From: Aliihoeflea sp023389195 | GTDB taxonomy: Bacteria > Pseudomonadota > Alphaproteobacteria > Rhizobiales > Rhizobiaceae | NCBI GenBank assembly: GCA_023389195.1 | Contig: JAEWET010000042.1 | Location: 1-64,000, forward strand | Direction: 5' to 3' | DNA length: 64,000 nucleotides | In this document: piece by piece, positions 34,181-42,304 of the stretch | Layout: the number at the start of each line of letters is the position of its first letter | How positions within the stretch are numbered: the first letter of the stretch is position 1 | The notes under the pieces: generated by a model | The model's database searches: none | Told to the model about the DNA's origin: nothing | What the model saw: only the letters and a program-made list of their open reading frames with translations | Program-made: the position numbers and the translations under genes

Positions 34181-35020
34181 ATGATCTCGACCGCGCGCCA
34201 CGCCAAGCGTACCGCCACCGCCTTCGCTCTCGTCTCCGTGCTGGCGCTCGCCGCCTGCCAGACCGCGCCCGAAACGATGTCGACGGTCTCGCCGATGGAC
34301 GCCGCGCAGACATCGACGGAGAACATCTCCTCGCTGACCGCCGTCATCGAGCGCTCCCCGCAGGACCCCGAGGCCTACAATGTGCGCGGCTCGGCCTATG
34401 GCCGCGGCGGCCGCAATGCGGAGGCGCTGGCCGATTTCGACCGTGCGATCCAGCTCAATCCCGGCTTCTTCCAGGCCTACAACAATCGCGCGCTGATCCA
34501 CCGCAACATGGGAAATCAACAGGCCGCGCTCGCTGACTACAACCAGGCACTCCAGCTCAATCCGAACTACGATGCCGCCTATATCGGCCGTGGAAATCTC
34601 TACCGGCTCGCTGGCAACGCAAACAACGCGTTCCAGGATTTCGAGCGCGCCATCCAGCTCGATACGACCGATCCGCGCGCCTATTACAATCGCGGCCTGC
34701 TCTACCAGACCCGCACCCAGCACGATTTCGCCATTTCCGATTTCGCGCAGTCGATCTCGCTGGCGCCGAGTGCAGCCGAGCCCTACACGGCACGCGGCCT
34801 GTCCTATCTCGCGATCAACAACGAGGACAACGCGCTCGCCGATTTCAACACGGCGCTCAACCTCGACAAGTCGAACGCCGAGGCCTGGGCCTATCAGGCG
34901 GTGATCCTCGAACGCCGCGGCGAAAACCAGCGCGCCTCGCGCTCCTACGCCGAAGCCGTCCGGCTCGACCCGAACCTGTCGGTCGCCGCCGAAGGCCTTC
35001 GACGCACGCGGCCTTCGTAA
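34181..35020 (+). CDS. Tetratricopeptide-repeat lipoprotein (NlpI-like)
   Basis: A 279-residue secreted lipoprotein. The signal is ATAFALVSVLALAAC with lipobox LAAC, so it should be lipidated at that Cys (about residue 25) and anchored in a membrane facing the periplasm. Six TPR-like units follow (for example PEAYNVRGSAYGRGGRNAEA, YDAAYIGRGNLYRLAGNANN, PRAYYNRGLLYQTRTQHDFA). The ATG at 34181 with GGGGGAACC is preferred over 34121, which would put 20 polar residues before the signal. TPR lipoproteins scaffold envelope protein complexes; the partner here is unknown. No operon partner is evident upstream. Confidence 0.85.
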   Translation: MISTARHAKRTATAFALVSVLALAACQTAPETMSTVSPMDAAQTSTENISSLTAVIERSPQDPEAYNVRGSAYGRGGRNAEALADFDRAIQLNPGFFQAYNNRALIHRNMGNQQAALADYNQALQLNPNYDAAYIGRGNLYRLAGNANNAFQDFERAIQLDTTDPRAYYNRGLLYQTRTQHDFAISDFAQSISLAPSAAEPYTARGLSYLAINNEDNALADFNTALNLDKSNAEAWAYQAVILERRGENQRASRSYAEAVRLDPNLSVAAEGLRRTRPS

Positions 35021-35083
35021 CGTAACCGGAACGAACTTCTCCCCGTTCGGTTGTCAGCCAGACACTCGAACGGGAGATTTCAC

Positions 35084-35557
35084 ATGATTCGCACGCTGAT
35101 CGCCGCCGCCCTCGTGGCCGGCAGTGCTGCCACCGCCGCCCATGCGCAGGACACCCGCGCCGAAATGGGCATGCTCGAATGCGCAATCGAAGGCGATGTC
35201 GGCCTCATCTTCGGCTCCTCGCGCGACATGCAGTGCGCCTTCACCCCCGCAGATGGCCGCCCGCCGGTGCAGTTCGTCGGCGTCGTCAACAAATACGGCC
35301 TCGATGTCGGCGTGACGAGCGCCGCCGTGATGCAATGGGCCGTCCTCGCGCCGACCGCGGCCGAATTGTCGCCGGCCGCGCTTGCCGGTGACTATTATGG
35401 CGCCTCGGCCGAAGTGACGGCCGCAGTGGGTGGCGGGATCAATTTGCTGGTCGGCGGGTCGAACGAGTCGGTGATGTTGCAGCCCTTGAGCGTCCAGGCG
35501 CAGACAGGGTTGAACGTCGCGCTCGGCGTGACGGAGTTCAAGCTGCGGGCGCTGTAG
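35084..35557 (+). CDS. DUF992 family secreted protein
   Basis: A 157-residue protein with a Sec signal at 1-21 (MIRTLIAAALVAGSAATAAHA). The mature part matches DUF992: MGMLECAIEGDVGLIFGSSRDMQCAFTP, YGLDVGVTS, and a Gly-rich GDYYGASAEVTAAVGGGINLLVGG segment. Function is not known; members are periplasmic and common in rhizobia, often with two conserved Cys as here. The ATG at 35084 has CGGGAG upstream, and the upstream in-frame codons to 35051 are not family-like. Confidence 0.85.
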   Translation: MIRTLIAAALVAGSAATAAHAQDTRAEMGMLECAIEGDVGLIFGSSRDMQCAFTPADGRPPVQFVGVVNKYGLDVGVTSAAVMQWAVLAPTAAELSPAALAGDYYGASAEVTAAVGGGINLLVGGSNESVMLQPLSVQAQTGLNVALGVTEFKLRAL

Positions 35558-35604
35558 TGGATTTGCCGGAGCCTTCCGCGGACGTTTGCGGAAAGCAGAT
35601 AGGT

Positions 35605-36000
35605 CACGGAGTGGGTTCCGGCTCTCGCCTCGCTACGCTCGGACTTCGGCCAGAATGACGCCCGCTGGTGGGGCAGCCATAGTGAAGCCATGTCCGCGTC
35701 ATCCCGCAAGCCGGAGCGAAGCGGAGGCTATGCGGGAGCCATTCCGTGACAGTCGCGTCTTGCGAAAAACTCACGGAATGGGTTCCGGCTCTCGCCTCGC
35801 TACGCTCGAACTTCGGCCGGAATGACGCCGGTTGAGAACCGTACAGCCATCTCCGCGTCATCCCGGAACGGAGAGCGGCGCGAAGCGGCGGGAACCGTGT
35901 CCGGGATCCATTCCGTGACCGTCGCGTCTCGCGAAAACCTCACGGAATGGGTTCCGGCTCTCGCCTCGCTGCGCTCGGACTTCGGCCGGAATGACGCCGG
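35605..36000. repeat. Island of three 58-base repeats within nested palindromes
   Basis: Three near-identical 58-base units at 35605-35662, 35772-35829 and 35941-35998, each running from CACGGAATGGGTTCC to CGGAATGACGCC. The second and third units are preceded by inverse-complement counterparts (GCGTCATCCCG ... CCATTCCGTGA), giving two imperfect palindromes of about 135-145 bases (35693-35830 and 35853-36000). Together with flanks this fills the 452-base gene-free gap between DUF992 and the GIY-YIG gene. No coding sequence is apparent. Confidence 0.85.
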
Positions 36001-36009
36001 TCGAGGATG

Positions 36010-36297
36010 CTACCAGCCTTGGCCTTTGTAGAGTTCGTACCAGCCGGGGTTCATTTCCTCGATCAGCGCGATTTTCCACGCGCGGCGCCATTTCTTGAGA
36101 CGCTTCTCGAACACAATAGCGTCGCCGATCTCGTAGAACTCGCGATACCAGACCAGTCGGACGGCACCGTGGCGTGAGGTGAAGCCGGGCGTGGTCTGCT
36201 GCTTGTGCTGCCAGACCCGGGAGCCGAGGTCCGACGTCACCCCTGCATAGAGCGTGCCGTCTTTCTTCGAAGCCAGCATGTAGACATAGCCGGCCAT
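36010..36297 (-). CDS. GIY-YIG nuclease-domain protein
   Basis: A 95-residue stand-alone GIY-YIG domain of the UPF0213/YhbQ-like type. Catalytic elements are YVYMLAS (GIY part), LYAGVTSDLGSRVWQHK (YIG part with the Arg) and the conserved Glu in FEKRLKKW. Such proteins are common in rhizobia, sometimes in multiple copies; biological role unclear. It lies 10 bases downstream of pntB and directly next to the repeat island, to which genes of this type are often adjacent. Codon use looks ordinary. Confidence 0.85.
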   Translation of the reverse strand: MAGYVYMLASKKDGTLYAGVTSDLGSRVWQHKQQTTPGFTSRHGAVRLVWYREFYEIGDAIVFEKRLKKWRRAWKIALIEEMNPGWYELYKGQGW

Positions 36298-36307
36298 GCA
36301 CCCAGCC

Positions 36308-37708
36308 TCAGTGGTGCATCGCCTTGACTATTTCCTCGGTCATCTTCTTGGCGTCGCCGAGCAACATCATCGTGCCGTCCTTGTAGAACAGCGTGTTGTC
36401 GATGCCGGCATAGCCGGAGCCGAGCGAGCGTTTGACGAAGAGGCAGGTGCGGGCCTTGTCGACGTCGAGGATGGGCATGCCGTAGATCGGCGAGGACTTG
36501 TCGTCGCGGGCGGACGGGTTGGTCACGTCGTTGGCGCCGATGACGTAGGCGACGTCGGCCTGGGCGAATTCGGAGTTGATGTCTTCCAGTTCGAAGACCT
36601 CGTCATAGGGGATGTTCGCTTCGGCGAGGAGCACGTTCATGTGGCCGGGCATGCGGCCGGCGACCGGGTGGATCGCGTATTTGACCTCGACGCCGTTGGC
36701 CTTGAGCGTGTCGGCCATTTCGCGCAGCGCGTGCTGCGCCTGCGCGACTGCCATGCCGTAGCCGGGGACGATGATGACCTTCTGCGCGTTCATCATCAAA
36801 TAGGCGGCGTCATCGGCAGAGCCCTGCTTGACCGTGCGCTCGATCCCGTCATCGGCGCTCGCGGCAGCCGTCTCGCCGCCGAAGCCGCCGAGGATGACGG
36901 AGATGAAGGAGCGGTTCATGCCCTTGCACATGATGTAGCTGAGGATCGCGCCCGATGAGCCGACCAGCGCGCCGGTGATGATGAGCGCGAGGTTGCCGAG
37001 CGTGAAGCCGATGCCGGCCGCGGCCCAGCCCGAATAGGAGTTGAGCATCGAGACGACGACGGGCATGTCCGCGCCGCCGATCGGGATGATGATCAGGACG
37101 CCGAGCGCCAGGGCCAGAATGACGATCAGCCAGAAGGCGAGCGTCGACTGCGTCATGACGAGGACGACGACGAGCAGGACGAGCGCGGTCGCGATGGCCG
37201 CGTTCACCATGTGGCGCGCGGGTAGCATGATCGGCTTGCCGGACATGCGCCCATCGAGCTTCAGGAAGGCGATGATCGAGCCGGTGAAGGTGATGGCGCC
37301 GATGGCGACGCCGAGCGACATCTCGATCAGTGCCTGGGTGTGGATGTGGCCGACCGTGCCCACGCCGAAGCTTTCCGGCGAATAGACCGCGGCGGCCGCG
37401 ACCAGCACGGCGGCAAGGCCGACGAGCGAGTGGAAAGCGGCGACAAGCTGCGGCATCGATGTCATCGGGATGCGCTTGGCGATCACCGCGCCGATGCCGC
37501 CGCCGATGGCGATGCCGACGACGATCATCAGGAAGCCACCGAGCGTCGGACGCGCCAGAAGCAGCGTGGTGACGATGGCGATGCCCATGCCGACCATGCC
37601 GTAGAGATTGCCCTGGCGGCTGGTGGTGGGGTGCGACAGGCCGCGCAGCGCCATGATGAACAGGACGCCGGAGACGAGGTAGAGGAAGGAGGCGAAATTC
37701 TCGCTCAT
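36308..37708 (-). CDS. pntB: NAD(P) transhydrogenase beta subunit
   Basis: A 466-residue PntB: an N-terminal membrane part with about nine helices (residues 1-270) followed by the NADP(H)-binding domain III with VIIVPGYGMAVAQAQHALREM, the IHPVAGRMPGHMNVLLAEA block and the GANDVTNP motif. It couples proton entry across the inner membrane to hydride transfer from NADH to NADP+. The last gene of the leftward pntAA-pntAB-pntB operon. Confidence 0.95.
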   Translation of the reverse strand: MSENFASFLYLVSGVLFIMALRGLSHPTTSRQGNLYGMVGMGIAIVTTLLLARPTLGGFLMIVVGIAIGGGIGAVIAKRIPMTSMPQLVAAFHSLVGLAAVLVAAAAVYSPESFGVGTVGHIHTQALIEMSLGVAIGAITFTGSIIAFLKLDGRMSGKPIMLPARHMVNAAIATALVLLVVVLVMTQSTLAFWLIVILALALGVLIIIPIGGADMPVVVSMLNSYSGWAAAGIGFTLGNLALIITGALVGSSGAILSYIMCKGMNRSFISVILGGFGGETAAASADDGIERTVKQGSADDAAYLMMNAQKVIIVPGYGMAVAQAQHALREMADTLKANGVEVKYAIHPVAGRMPGHMNVLLAEANIPYDEVFELEDINSEFAQADVAYVIGANDVTNPSARDDKSSPIYGMPILDVDKARTCLFVKRSLGSGYAGIDNTLFYKDGTMMLLGDAKKMTEEIVKAMHH

Positions 37709-37718
37709 CGAATGCGCC

Positions 37719-38138
37719 TCACTTCTCTTTTTTCTTGTACATGGCGAGCATGCGGTGGGTGACGAGGAAGCCGCCGAAGATGTTCACCGATGCGAGGATG
37801 AGGGCGATGAAGCCGAAGCCGGTCGCCAGGCCCGAGGCCGAAATGCCCACCGCGAGCAGCGCGCCGACGACGATGACCGACGAGATGGCGTTGGTGACGG
37901 CCATCAGCGGCGTGTGGAGCGCGGGCGTCACCGACCAGACGACGTAGTAGCCAACGAAGATCGCCAGCACGAAGATGGCGAAGCGGAAGACGAAGGGGTC
38001 GATCGCGCCGCCCGTCGCGGCCGCGGCGGCATGGCCGGCAGCTTCCGCGGTTTCGAGATCGGAGAAGGCGAGCCGCAGCGCGGCGGTTGCCTGTTCGAGC
38101 TGCTCGATGGCGCGTTCCATCGCGGTCATTTCCATCAC
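37719..38138 (-). CDS. pntAB: NAD(P) transhydrogenase alpha-2 (PntAB) subunit
   Basis: A 139-residue membrane subunit corresponding to the C-terminal membrane segment of E. coli PntA, here encoded separately as in most alphaproteobacteria. Three to four helices (FAIFVLAIFVGYYVVWSV, VIVVGALLAVGIS, ASVNIFGGFLVTHRM) follow an acidic N-terminal helix. The ATG overlaps the pntAA stop by 4 bases; pntB begins 10 bases after its stop. Confidence 0.93.
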   Translation of the reverse strand: MMEMTAMERAIEQLEQATAALRLAFSDLETAEAAGHAAAAATGGAIDPFVFRFAIFVLAIFVGYYVVWSVTPALHTPLMAVTNAISSVIVVGALLAVGISASGLATGFGFIALILASVNIFGGFLVTHRMLAMYKKKEK

Positions 38139-39340
38139 GCATCCCCCTTCTTCGAAGCGGATTTCGGCTTGGGTGCGGGTTCCACAGGCTCAGCGGGCGC
38201 GGCCTCGGCCTTGGCGAAGTTCGCGTGGACGACCTGGCCCTCGTGGGTCAGGAGCGTCGCCTTGACGAGTTCCCCGTCCGGCTTGATCGCGAGCGTCTTC
38301 GTTTCCTTGTCGACCAGCGTCTCCAGGAAGGCGAAGAGGTTCTTGGCGTAGAGCAGCGAGGCGGAGGCTGCGACGCGGCCGGCCATGTTGAGATGGCCGA
38401 CGATCTTGACGCCGTTGGCGGTCGTGACGACTTCGCCCGCCTTCGCGCCCTCGACATTGCCGCCGCGCTCGACCGCGAGATCGACAATGACGGAGCCGGG
38501 CTTCATCGAGGCGACCATCTCGGCCGAGACGAGGCGCGGCGCGGGCCGGCCCGGGATCAGCGCGGTGGTGATGACGATGTCCTGCTTGGCGATGTGCTCG
38601 GCCGTCAGCGCGGCCTGCTTCGCCTGGTATTCCTTGGACATTTCCTTGGCATAGCCGCCGGCGGTCTCGGCTGCCTTGAATTCCTCGTCCTCGACGGCGA
38701 GGAACTTGGCGCCGAGCGAGGCGACCTGTTCCTTGGCGGCGGGGCGCACGTCGGTCGCGGTGACGACGGCGCCCATGCGGCGCGCGGTGGCGATGGCCTG
38801 CAGGCCGGCGACGCCGACGCCCATGATGAAGATTTTCGCGGCGGGCACGGTGCCGGCCGCGGTCATCATCATCGGCAGAGCGCGGTCATATTCGGCGGCC
38901 GCATCGACGACGGCCTGGTAGCCGGCGAGATTGGCCTGGCTCGAGAGAATGTCCATCGACTGCGCACGCGTGATGCGCGGCATGAATTCCATCGCGAAGG
39001 CGGAGATGCCGGCCTTCGCCATGGCGGCGACGGCCGCGTCATTGCCGTAAGGGTCCATCGCTGCGATGACCGCGGCGCCCTTTTTATAGGATTTGAGTTC
39101 GGCATCGTTCGGGCGGCGGACCTTGAGGACGACATCGGCGGTCGATGCGTCGGCAGTCGAGCCGATGCGCGCGCCGGCCTTCTCGAACTCGCCGTCCGGG
39201 ATGCGCGAGGCGGTGCCCGCGCCAGCTTCGACGACCACGTCGAGGCCGAGCCCCTTCAGCCGCTTGACGGTATCGGGCGAAGCCGCGACGCGCGGCTCTC
39301 CACCCTCGACTTCTCTCGGTACGAAAACGATCTGCGACAT
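38135..39340 (-). CDS. pntAA: NAD(P) transhydrogenase alpha-1 (PntAA) subunit
   Basis: A 401-residue soluble subunit with the NAD(H)-binding domain I of proton-translocating transhydrogenase. The nucleotide loop appears as IFIMGVGVAGLQAIATARRMGA near residues 165-190, and the alanine dehydrogenase-like N-terminal half is complete. The last about 30 residues (PAEPVEPAPKPKSASKKG) are a charged linker tail. It lies between pntAB and an aa3-oxidase subunit gene. The start is well supported by family N-terminal similarity (MSQIVFVPREVEGGEPRVA). Confidence 0.95.
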   Translation of the reverse strand: MSQIVFVPREVEGGEPRVAASPDTVKRLKGLGLDVVVEAGAGTASRIPDGEFEKAGARIGSTADASTADVVLKVRRPNDAELKSYKKGAAVIAAMDPYGNDAAVAAMAKAGISAFAMEFMPRITRAQSMDILSSQANLAGYQAVVDAAAEYDRALPMMMTAAGTVPAAKIFIMGVGVAGLQAIATARRMGAVVTATDVRPAAKEQVASLGAKFLAVEDEEFKAAETAGGYAKEMSKEYQAKQAALTAEHIAKQDIVITTALIPGRPAPRLVSAEMVASMKPGSVIVDLAVERGGNVEGAKAGEVVTTANGVKIVGHLNMAGRVAASASLLYAKNLFAFLETLVDKETKTLAIKPDGELVKATLLTHEGQVVHANFAKAEAAPAEPVEPAPKPKSASKKGDA

Positions 39341-39400
39341 TGGCCCCTCCCTGACTGCCGATCCTCACTCCCCGGCGGAAACGATCCGCCGCGACGACCG

Positions 39401-39628
39401 TCAGCGCAACAGGATCGCGCCGAGGCCGCAGATGAGCAGGAAGAGGATGGTCGAGGAGATGAAGCCGGCTGCCGTGAAGAAGCCGAACGCCATGGCGATC
39501 AGGAGCGCGACCACGGCGAGCGTGCCGTATTTGGCGAATTCGAGAAAGAGCGAATAGGTCTTCTCGTGCTCGTGATAGTCCATTTCCGCGCCCATCTCGA
39601 GCGGGCCGGAATGATGTTCTTCTGCCAT
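39401..39628 (-). CDS. aa3-type cytochrome c oxidase subunit IV
   Basis: A 75-residue single-helix or hairpin membrane protein of the bacterial aa3-oxidase subunit IV family. The polar N-terminus contains MDYHEHEKTYSLFLEFAKYG, the family signature, followed by two hydrophobic stretches (residues 34-54 and 57-73). In alphaproteobacteria this gene frequently precedes pntAA, as here, though the catalytic oxidase subunits are encoded elsewhere. It probably stabilises the aa3 oxidase in the inner membrane. Confidence 0.85.
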   Translation of the reverse strand: MAEEHHSGPLEMGAEMDYHEHEKTYSLFLEFAKYGTLAVVALLIAMAFGFFTAAGFISSTILFLLICGLGAILLR

Positions 39629-39706
39629 GGAAGGCTCCCTCGCAATTCTGTCGTTCGCTGATAACGAAAAGCGTGATTGAGGGCAATGGCAGGATTGTCG
39701 CGGAAA

Positions 39707-39850
39707 CTAGCCTACGATGTCTGGGAACAGGCCAATGAGGCCGATGACGATGAGGTAGAGCGCGACGATGTAGTTGAGCAGGCGCGGCATGATCAGGATG
39801 ACGACGCCGGCGATGAGCGAGATCAGTGGTGTCAGTGCGAGATCGGGCAT
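39707..39850 (-). CDS. DUF3096 small membrane protein
   Basis: A 47-residue protein found by translating the - strand from the ATG at 39850: it starts MPDLALTPLISLIAGVVI, continues LIMPRLLNYIVALYLIVIG and ends GLFPDIVG. This is the DUF3096 pattern, one membrane hairpin with the invariant LIMPRLLNYIVA core. Function unknown. It lies between the FeeM-type gene and the oxidase subunit IV gene and may be its own transcription unit. Stop TAG at 39707-39709. Confidence 0.85.
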   Translation of the reverse strand: MPDLALTPLISLIAGVVILIMPRLLNYIVALYLIVIGLIGLFPDIVG

Positions 39851-39933
39851 GGAAAATATCCGTGAATGAAGTCCCTGCGGTGGATAGCTAGGCGCGCATC
39901 GCGGCGCGGCAAGCGTGTCGCAGCGTCAGCGGC

Positions 39934-40725
39934 CTAGGCGGCGACGCGATACTTCGCCGTCGGCAGGACTGTGAGCGGCGTCAGTTCGCCGGCGTCCGGG
40001 CGCTGGAAGAGGAGCCGACGCTCGGCGAAGGTGGAGCGGAAGAACGGATAGCGCGCCACCGTCTTCGCCATGTTCTCCTCGCAGTTGGATTCGTAGAGCA
40101 TGACCGGCACGGTGAAGGGCGGATAGGGCCGCGCGAGGCCGACCTGTGCCGAGCCGAAGATGCGCTTGTAGAACGCGACGTGCTCGTCGCGGATCAGGCA
40201 GACGCAGCTCGTGGAATCGAAATAGGTGTTGGCGATGACCGCGAGCCGCAGCGTCAGATAGGGCAGCAGGCGAAACGAGCCGGCGACCGAAGGATCGGCC
40301 GTGAACTGGCCCGGATTGACGAAGGTTTCGCCTGCGGCGAGCCGCGGCTCCAGCATGTCCGAATAGACCCGCATGACCGGCCCCCAGGGCTCGGCGGCGG
40401 TGATGTGGTGAAGACGGACGGTCGAAACGAGTTCGCCGTCGATGAAGACGCCGAAGCGATAGCTGTTCGGCGTGTCGTCCATCGCATCGCAGATGCGCTC
40501 GTTTTCGGCCTCTCCGACGAGGCCGTAGGCCTTGTACGCCTTGTAGCGCAGGCGATAGATCGCCTCGAGATCCTCGCCGCTTTCGCAGCGCCGATATTCC
40601 GTCCGCTCCAGAAGAGCCGACACGCTGCGCGCGAATGCCGACCCCTGGCCGTCGCCCGATTGCCCCTCGCCCGAAACGGACCCGCCGTCCGCCTCGGCAC
40701 GCAGTGCCGCTGCTTGTCCTGTCAT
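39934..40725 (-). CDS. FeeM-type N-acyl amino acid synthase
   Basis: A 263-residue acyltransferase of the FeeM/N-acyl amino acid synthase group, related in fold to GNAT enzymes and N-acylhomoserine lactone synthases. Recognisable parts are EDLEAIYRLRYKAY near residue 50 (autoinducer-synthase-like Arg/Tyr start), SYRFGVFIDGELVSTVRLHHI (core strand), the FVNPGQFTADP block, and LRLAVIANTYFDST. It would join an acyl group from acyl carrier protein to an amino acid, giving a signalling or ornithine-lipid-like product; the product is unknown. The first about 30 residues are a Gly/Ser-rich loose extension. Monocistronic in appearance, with a possible CtrA site 22 bases upstream of its start codon. 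Confidence 0.75.
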   Translation of the reverse strand: MTGQAAALRAEADGGSVSGEGQSGDGQGSAFARSVSALLERTEYRRCESGEDLEAIYRLRYKAYKAYGLVGEAENERICDAMDDTPNSYRFGVFIDGELVSTVRLHHITAAEPWGPVMRVYSDMLEPRLAAGETFVNPGQFTADPSVAGSFRLLPYLTLRLAVIANTYFDSTSCVCLIRDEHVAFYKRIFGSAQVGLARPYPPFTVPVMLYESNCEENMAKTVARYPFFRSTFAERRLLFQRPDAGELTPLTVLPTAKYRVAA

Positions 40726-40747
40726 GCCGCATTCCCCCGTACCGCCA

Positions 40748-40763
40748 TTAACCGGATGCTAAC
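40748..40763. promoter_or_regulatory. Possible CtrA binding site upstream of the FeeM-type gene
   Basis: TTAA-CCGGATG-CTAAC matches the alphaproteobacterial CtrA consensus TTAA-N7-TTAAC in all but one base. It lies just upstream of the FeeM-type start codon, where it would repress or activate. A second TTAAC half-site occurs at 40825-40829. The surrounding stretch 40741-40860 is AT-rich. Confidence 0.35.
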
Positions 40764-40936
40764 TGTGTATCGACTGTTCCAAAACCCCGAAACTGCGACT
40801 TGATTCATTTACCTATGGTTAAGGTTAACGGCTTGACTGCCATGAAAGGTTGAAAATGACCCGGCAAGTCGATCCGGCGCTCGACAAATTTTCACAGCAC
40901 CCCTAGAGCGACGCTCACAGATTGGGGGATTTTCGA

Positions 40937-42244
40937 ATGACGACGACGATCGATGCGGTTCTGGAGCGCGGCGGCACCGGGCCTTTCCAACGAAGGCTGC
41001 TCGGCGTCTTCGGTCTGGTGTGGACGGCCGACGCGATGCAGGTGCTGGCGGTGGGCTTCACCGCGGCGTCGATCGCGGCGACTTTCGGGCTGACGGTGCC
41101 GCAGGCGCTGCAGACCGGGACGCTGTTCTTCCTCGGCATGCTGATCGGCGCGGCGGTGTTCGGCCGACTGGCCGACCGCTTCGGGCGCCGGCGCATCTTG
41201 ATCGGCACGGTGGCGATGGATGCGGTGTTCGGCATCGCGTCGGCCTTCGCGCCCGACTTCCAGACGCTGCTTTTCCTGCGCTTCATGACCGGGCTTGCGG
41301 TCGGCGGCACGCTGCCGGTCGACTATGCGATGATGGCCGAGTTCCTGCCGCCCTCGCGGCGCGGCCGCTGGCTGGTGGCACTCGAAGGGTTCTGGGCCGT
41401 CGGCACGGTCGCTGTCGCGCTGACCGCATGGGCGGCGGCGTCCGCCGGCGTTGCGGATGAGTGGCGGGTGATCTTCTTCGTCACCGCGCTGCCGGCGATC
41501 GTCGGCATCTTCCTGCGCTTCTGGATACCCGAATCGCCCATGCACCTGATGCGCCAGGGCAAGGAGCCCGAGGCGCGCGCGGTGATGGACAAGGTGCTGG
41601 TCGCCAACGGCAAGACGCCGCTCGGCGAGACAAAGCTGACGGCGACGCCCGCCGCATCGAGCGTCGGGCTGCTGTCACCGGAGTTGCGGCGCCGCACGAT
41701 CCTGATCCTGGCCTGCTGGTTCCTCGTCTCGATCTCCTATTACGGCATCTTCGTGTGGATGCCGGCGCGGCTGGCGACCGAGGGCTTCGGCTTCGTGCGC
41801 GGTTACGGCTTCCTCGTCCTCGTCGCGCTGGCGCAGATCCCCGGCTACGCGCTCGCCGCATATGGCGTCGAAAAATGGGGCCGGCGCGCGACGCTGACGC
41901 GGTTCCTGGTGCTGAGTGCGGCGGGTTGCGCGCTGTTCGTCGTCGCCGCCACACCGGCGCTGATCGCGACGGCGCTTCTGTTGATGAGCTTTGCGCTGCT
42001 CGGTACCTGGGGCGCGCTCTACGCCTTCACGCCCGAACTCTACCCGACCGCCTCGCGCGCGACGGGCATGGGTGCCGCCGGCGCGATGGCGCGTCTCGGA
42101 GGGCTGCTCGCGCCCTCCGTCGTCGTCTACCTCTTCATCGAGAGCACGGCGGCGGCGATCGGCCTGTTTGCAGGTCTTCTGCTGGTGGCGGCGATTGCGG
42201 CGCGGGCGATCGACGTCGAGACGCGTCAAGCGGCGCTCGCGTGA
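40937..42244 (+). CDS. MFS transporter (aromatic/organic acid or sugar porter-like)
   Basis: A 435-residue major facilitator with 12 predicted helices. Motifs: the loop 2-3 signature GRLADRFGRRRI, the PESPMHLMRQGKEPEA loop before the central cytoplasmic segment, and FTPELYPTASRATGMG in the C-terminal half, which resemble SV2/niacin/aromatic-acid:proton symporters. The ATG at 40937 with GGGGGA upstream is preferred over the TTG at 40922. No catabolic gene is adjacent; it is followed by the riboswitch-controlled nrd genes, so co-regulation with them is not implied. Substrate unknown. Confidence 0.85.
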   Translation: MTTTIDAVLERGGTGPFQRRLLGVFGLVWTADAMQVLAVGFTAASIAATFGLTVPQALQTGTLFFLGMLIGAAVFGRLADRFGRRRILIGTVAMDAVFGIASAFAPDFQTLLFLRFMTGLAVGGTLPVDYAMMAEFLPPSRRGRWLVALEGFWAVGTVAVALTAWAAASAGVADEWRVIFFVTALPAIVGIFLRFWIPESPMHLMRQGKEPEARAVMDKVLVANGKTPLGETKLTATPAASSVGLLSPELRRRTILILACWFLVSISYYGIFVWMPARLATEGFGFVRGYGFLVLVALAQIPGYALAAYGVEKWGRRATLTRFLVLSAAGCALFVVAATPALIATALLLMSFALLGTWGALYAFTPELYPTASRATGMGAAGAMARLGGLLAPSVVVYLFIESTAAAIGLFAGLLLVAAIAARAIDVETRQAALA

Positions 42245-42249
42245 ATTGT

Positions 42250-42300
42250 GGATCGCGTCACACAAGATGTTGACGCGATCCGCAAATACCCATCTATATG
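42250..42300 (+). promoter_or_regulatory. Putative nrdAB promoter with overlapping inverted repeat
   Basis: A perfect 11-bp inverted repeat, GGATCGCGTCA at 42250-42260 and TGACGCGATCC at 42271-42281, spaced by 10 bases. It overlaps a -35-like TTGACG (42270-42275), which is followed after 18 bases by CTATAT (42294-42299). A transcript from here would begin about 42306, right before the aptamer. The repeat may be a repressor operator or simply a terminator stem for the MFS gene (no T-run follows). No NrdR consensus box was recognised. Confidence 0.5.
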
Positions 42301-42304
42301 CGGT

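Noticed and set aside
35605..36000. Repeats considered as a CRISPR array
   Set aside because: Units are 58 bases, only three, with long palindromic spacers that are themselves repeated; no cas genes.
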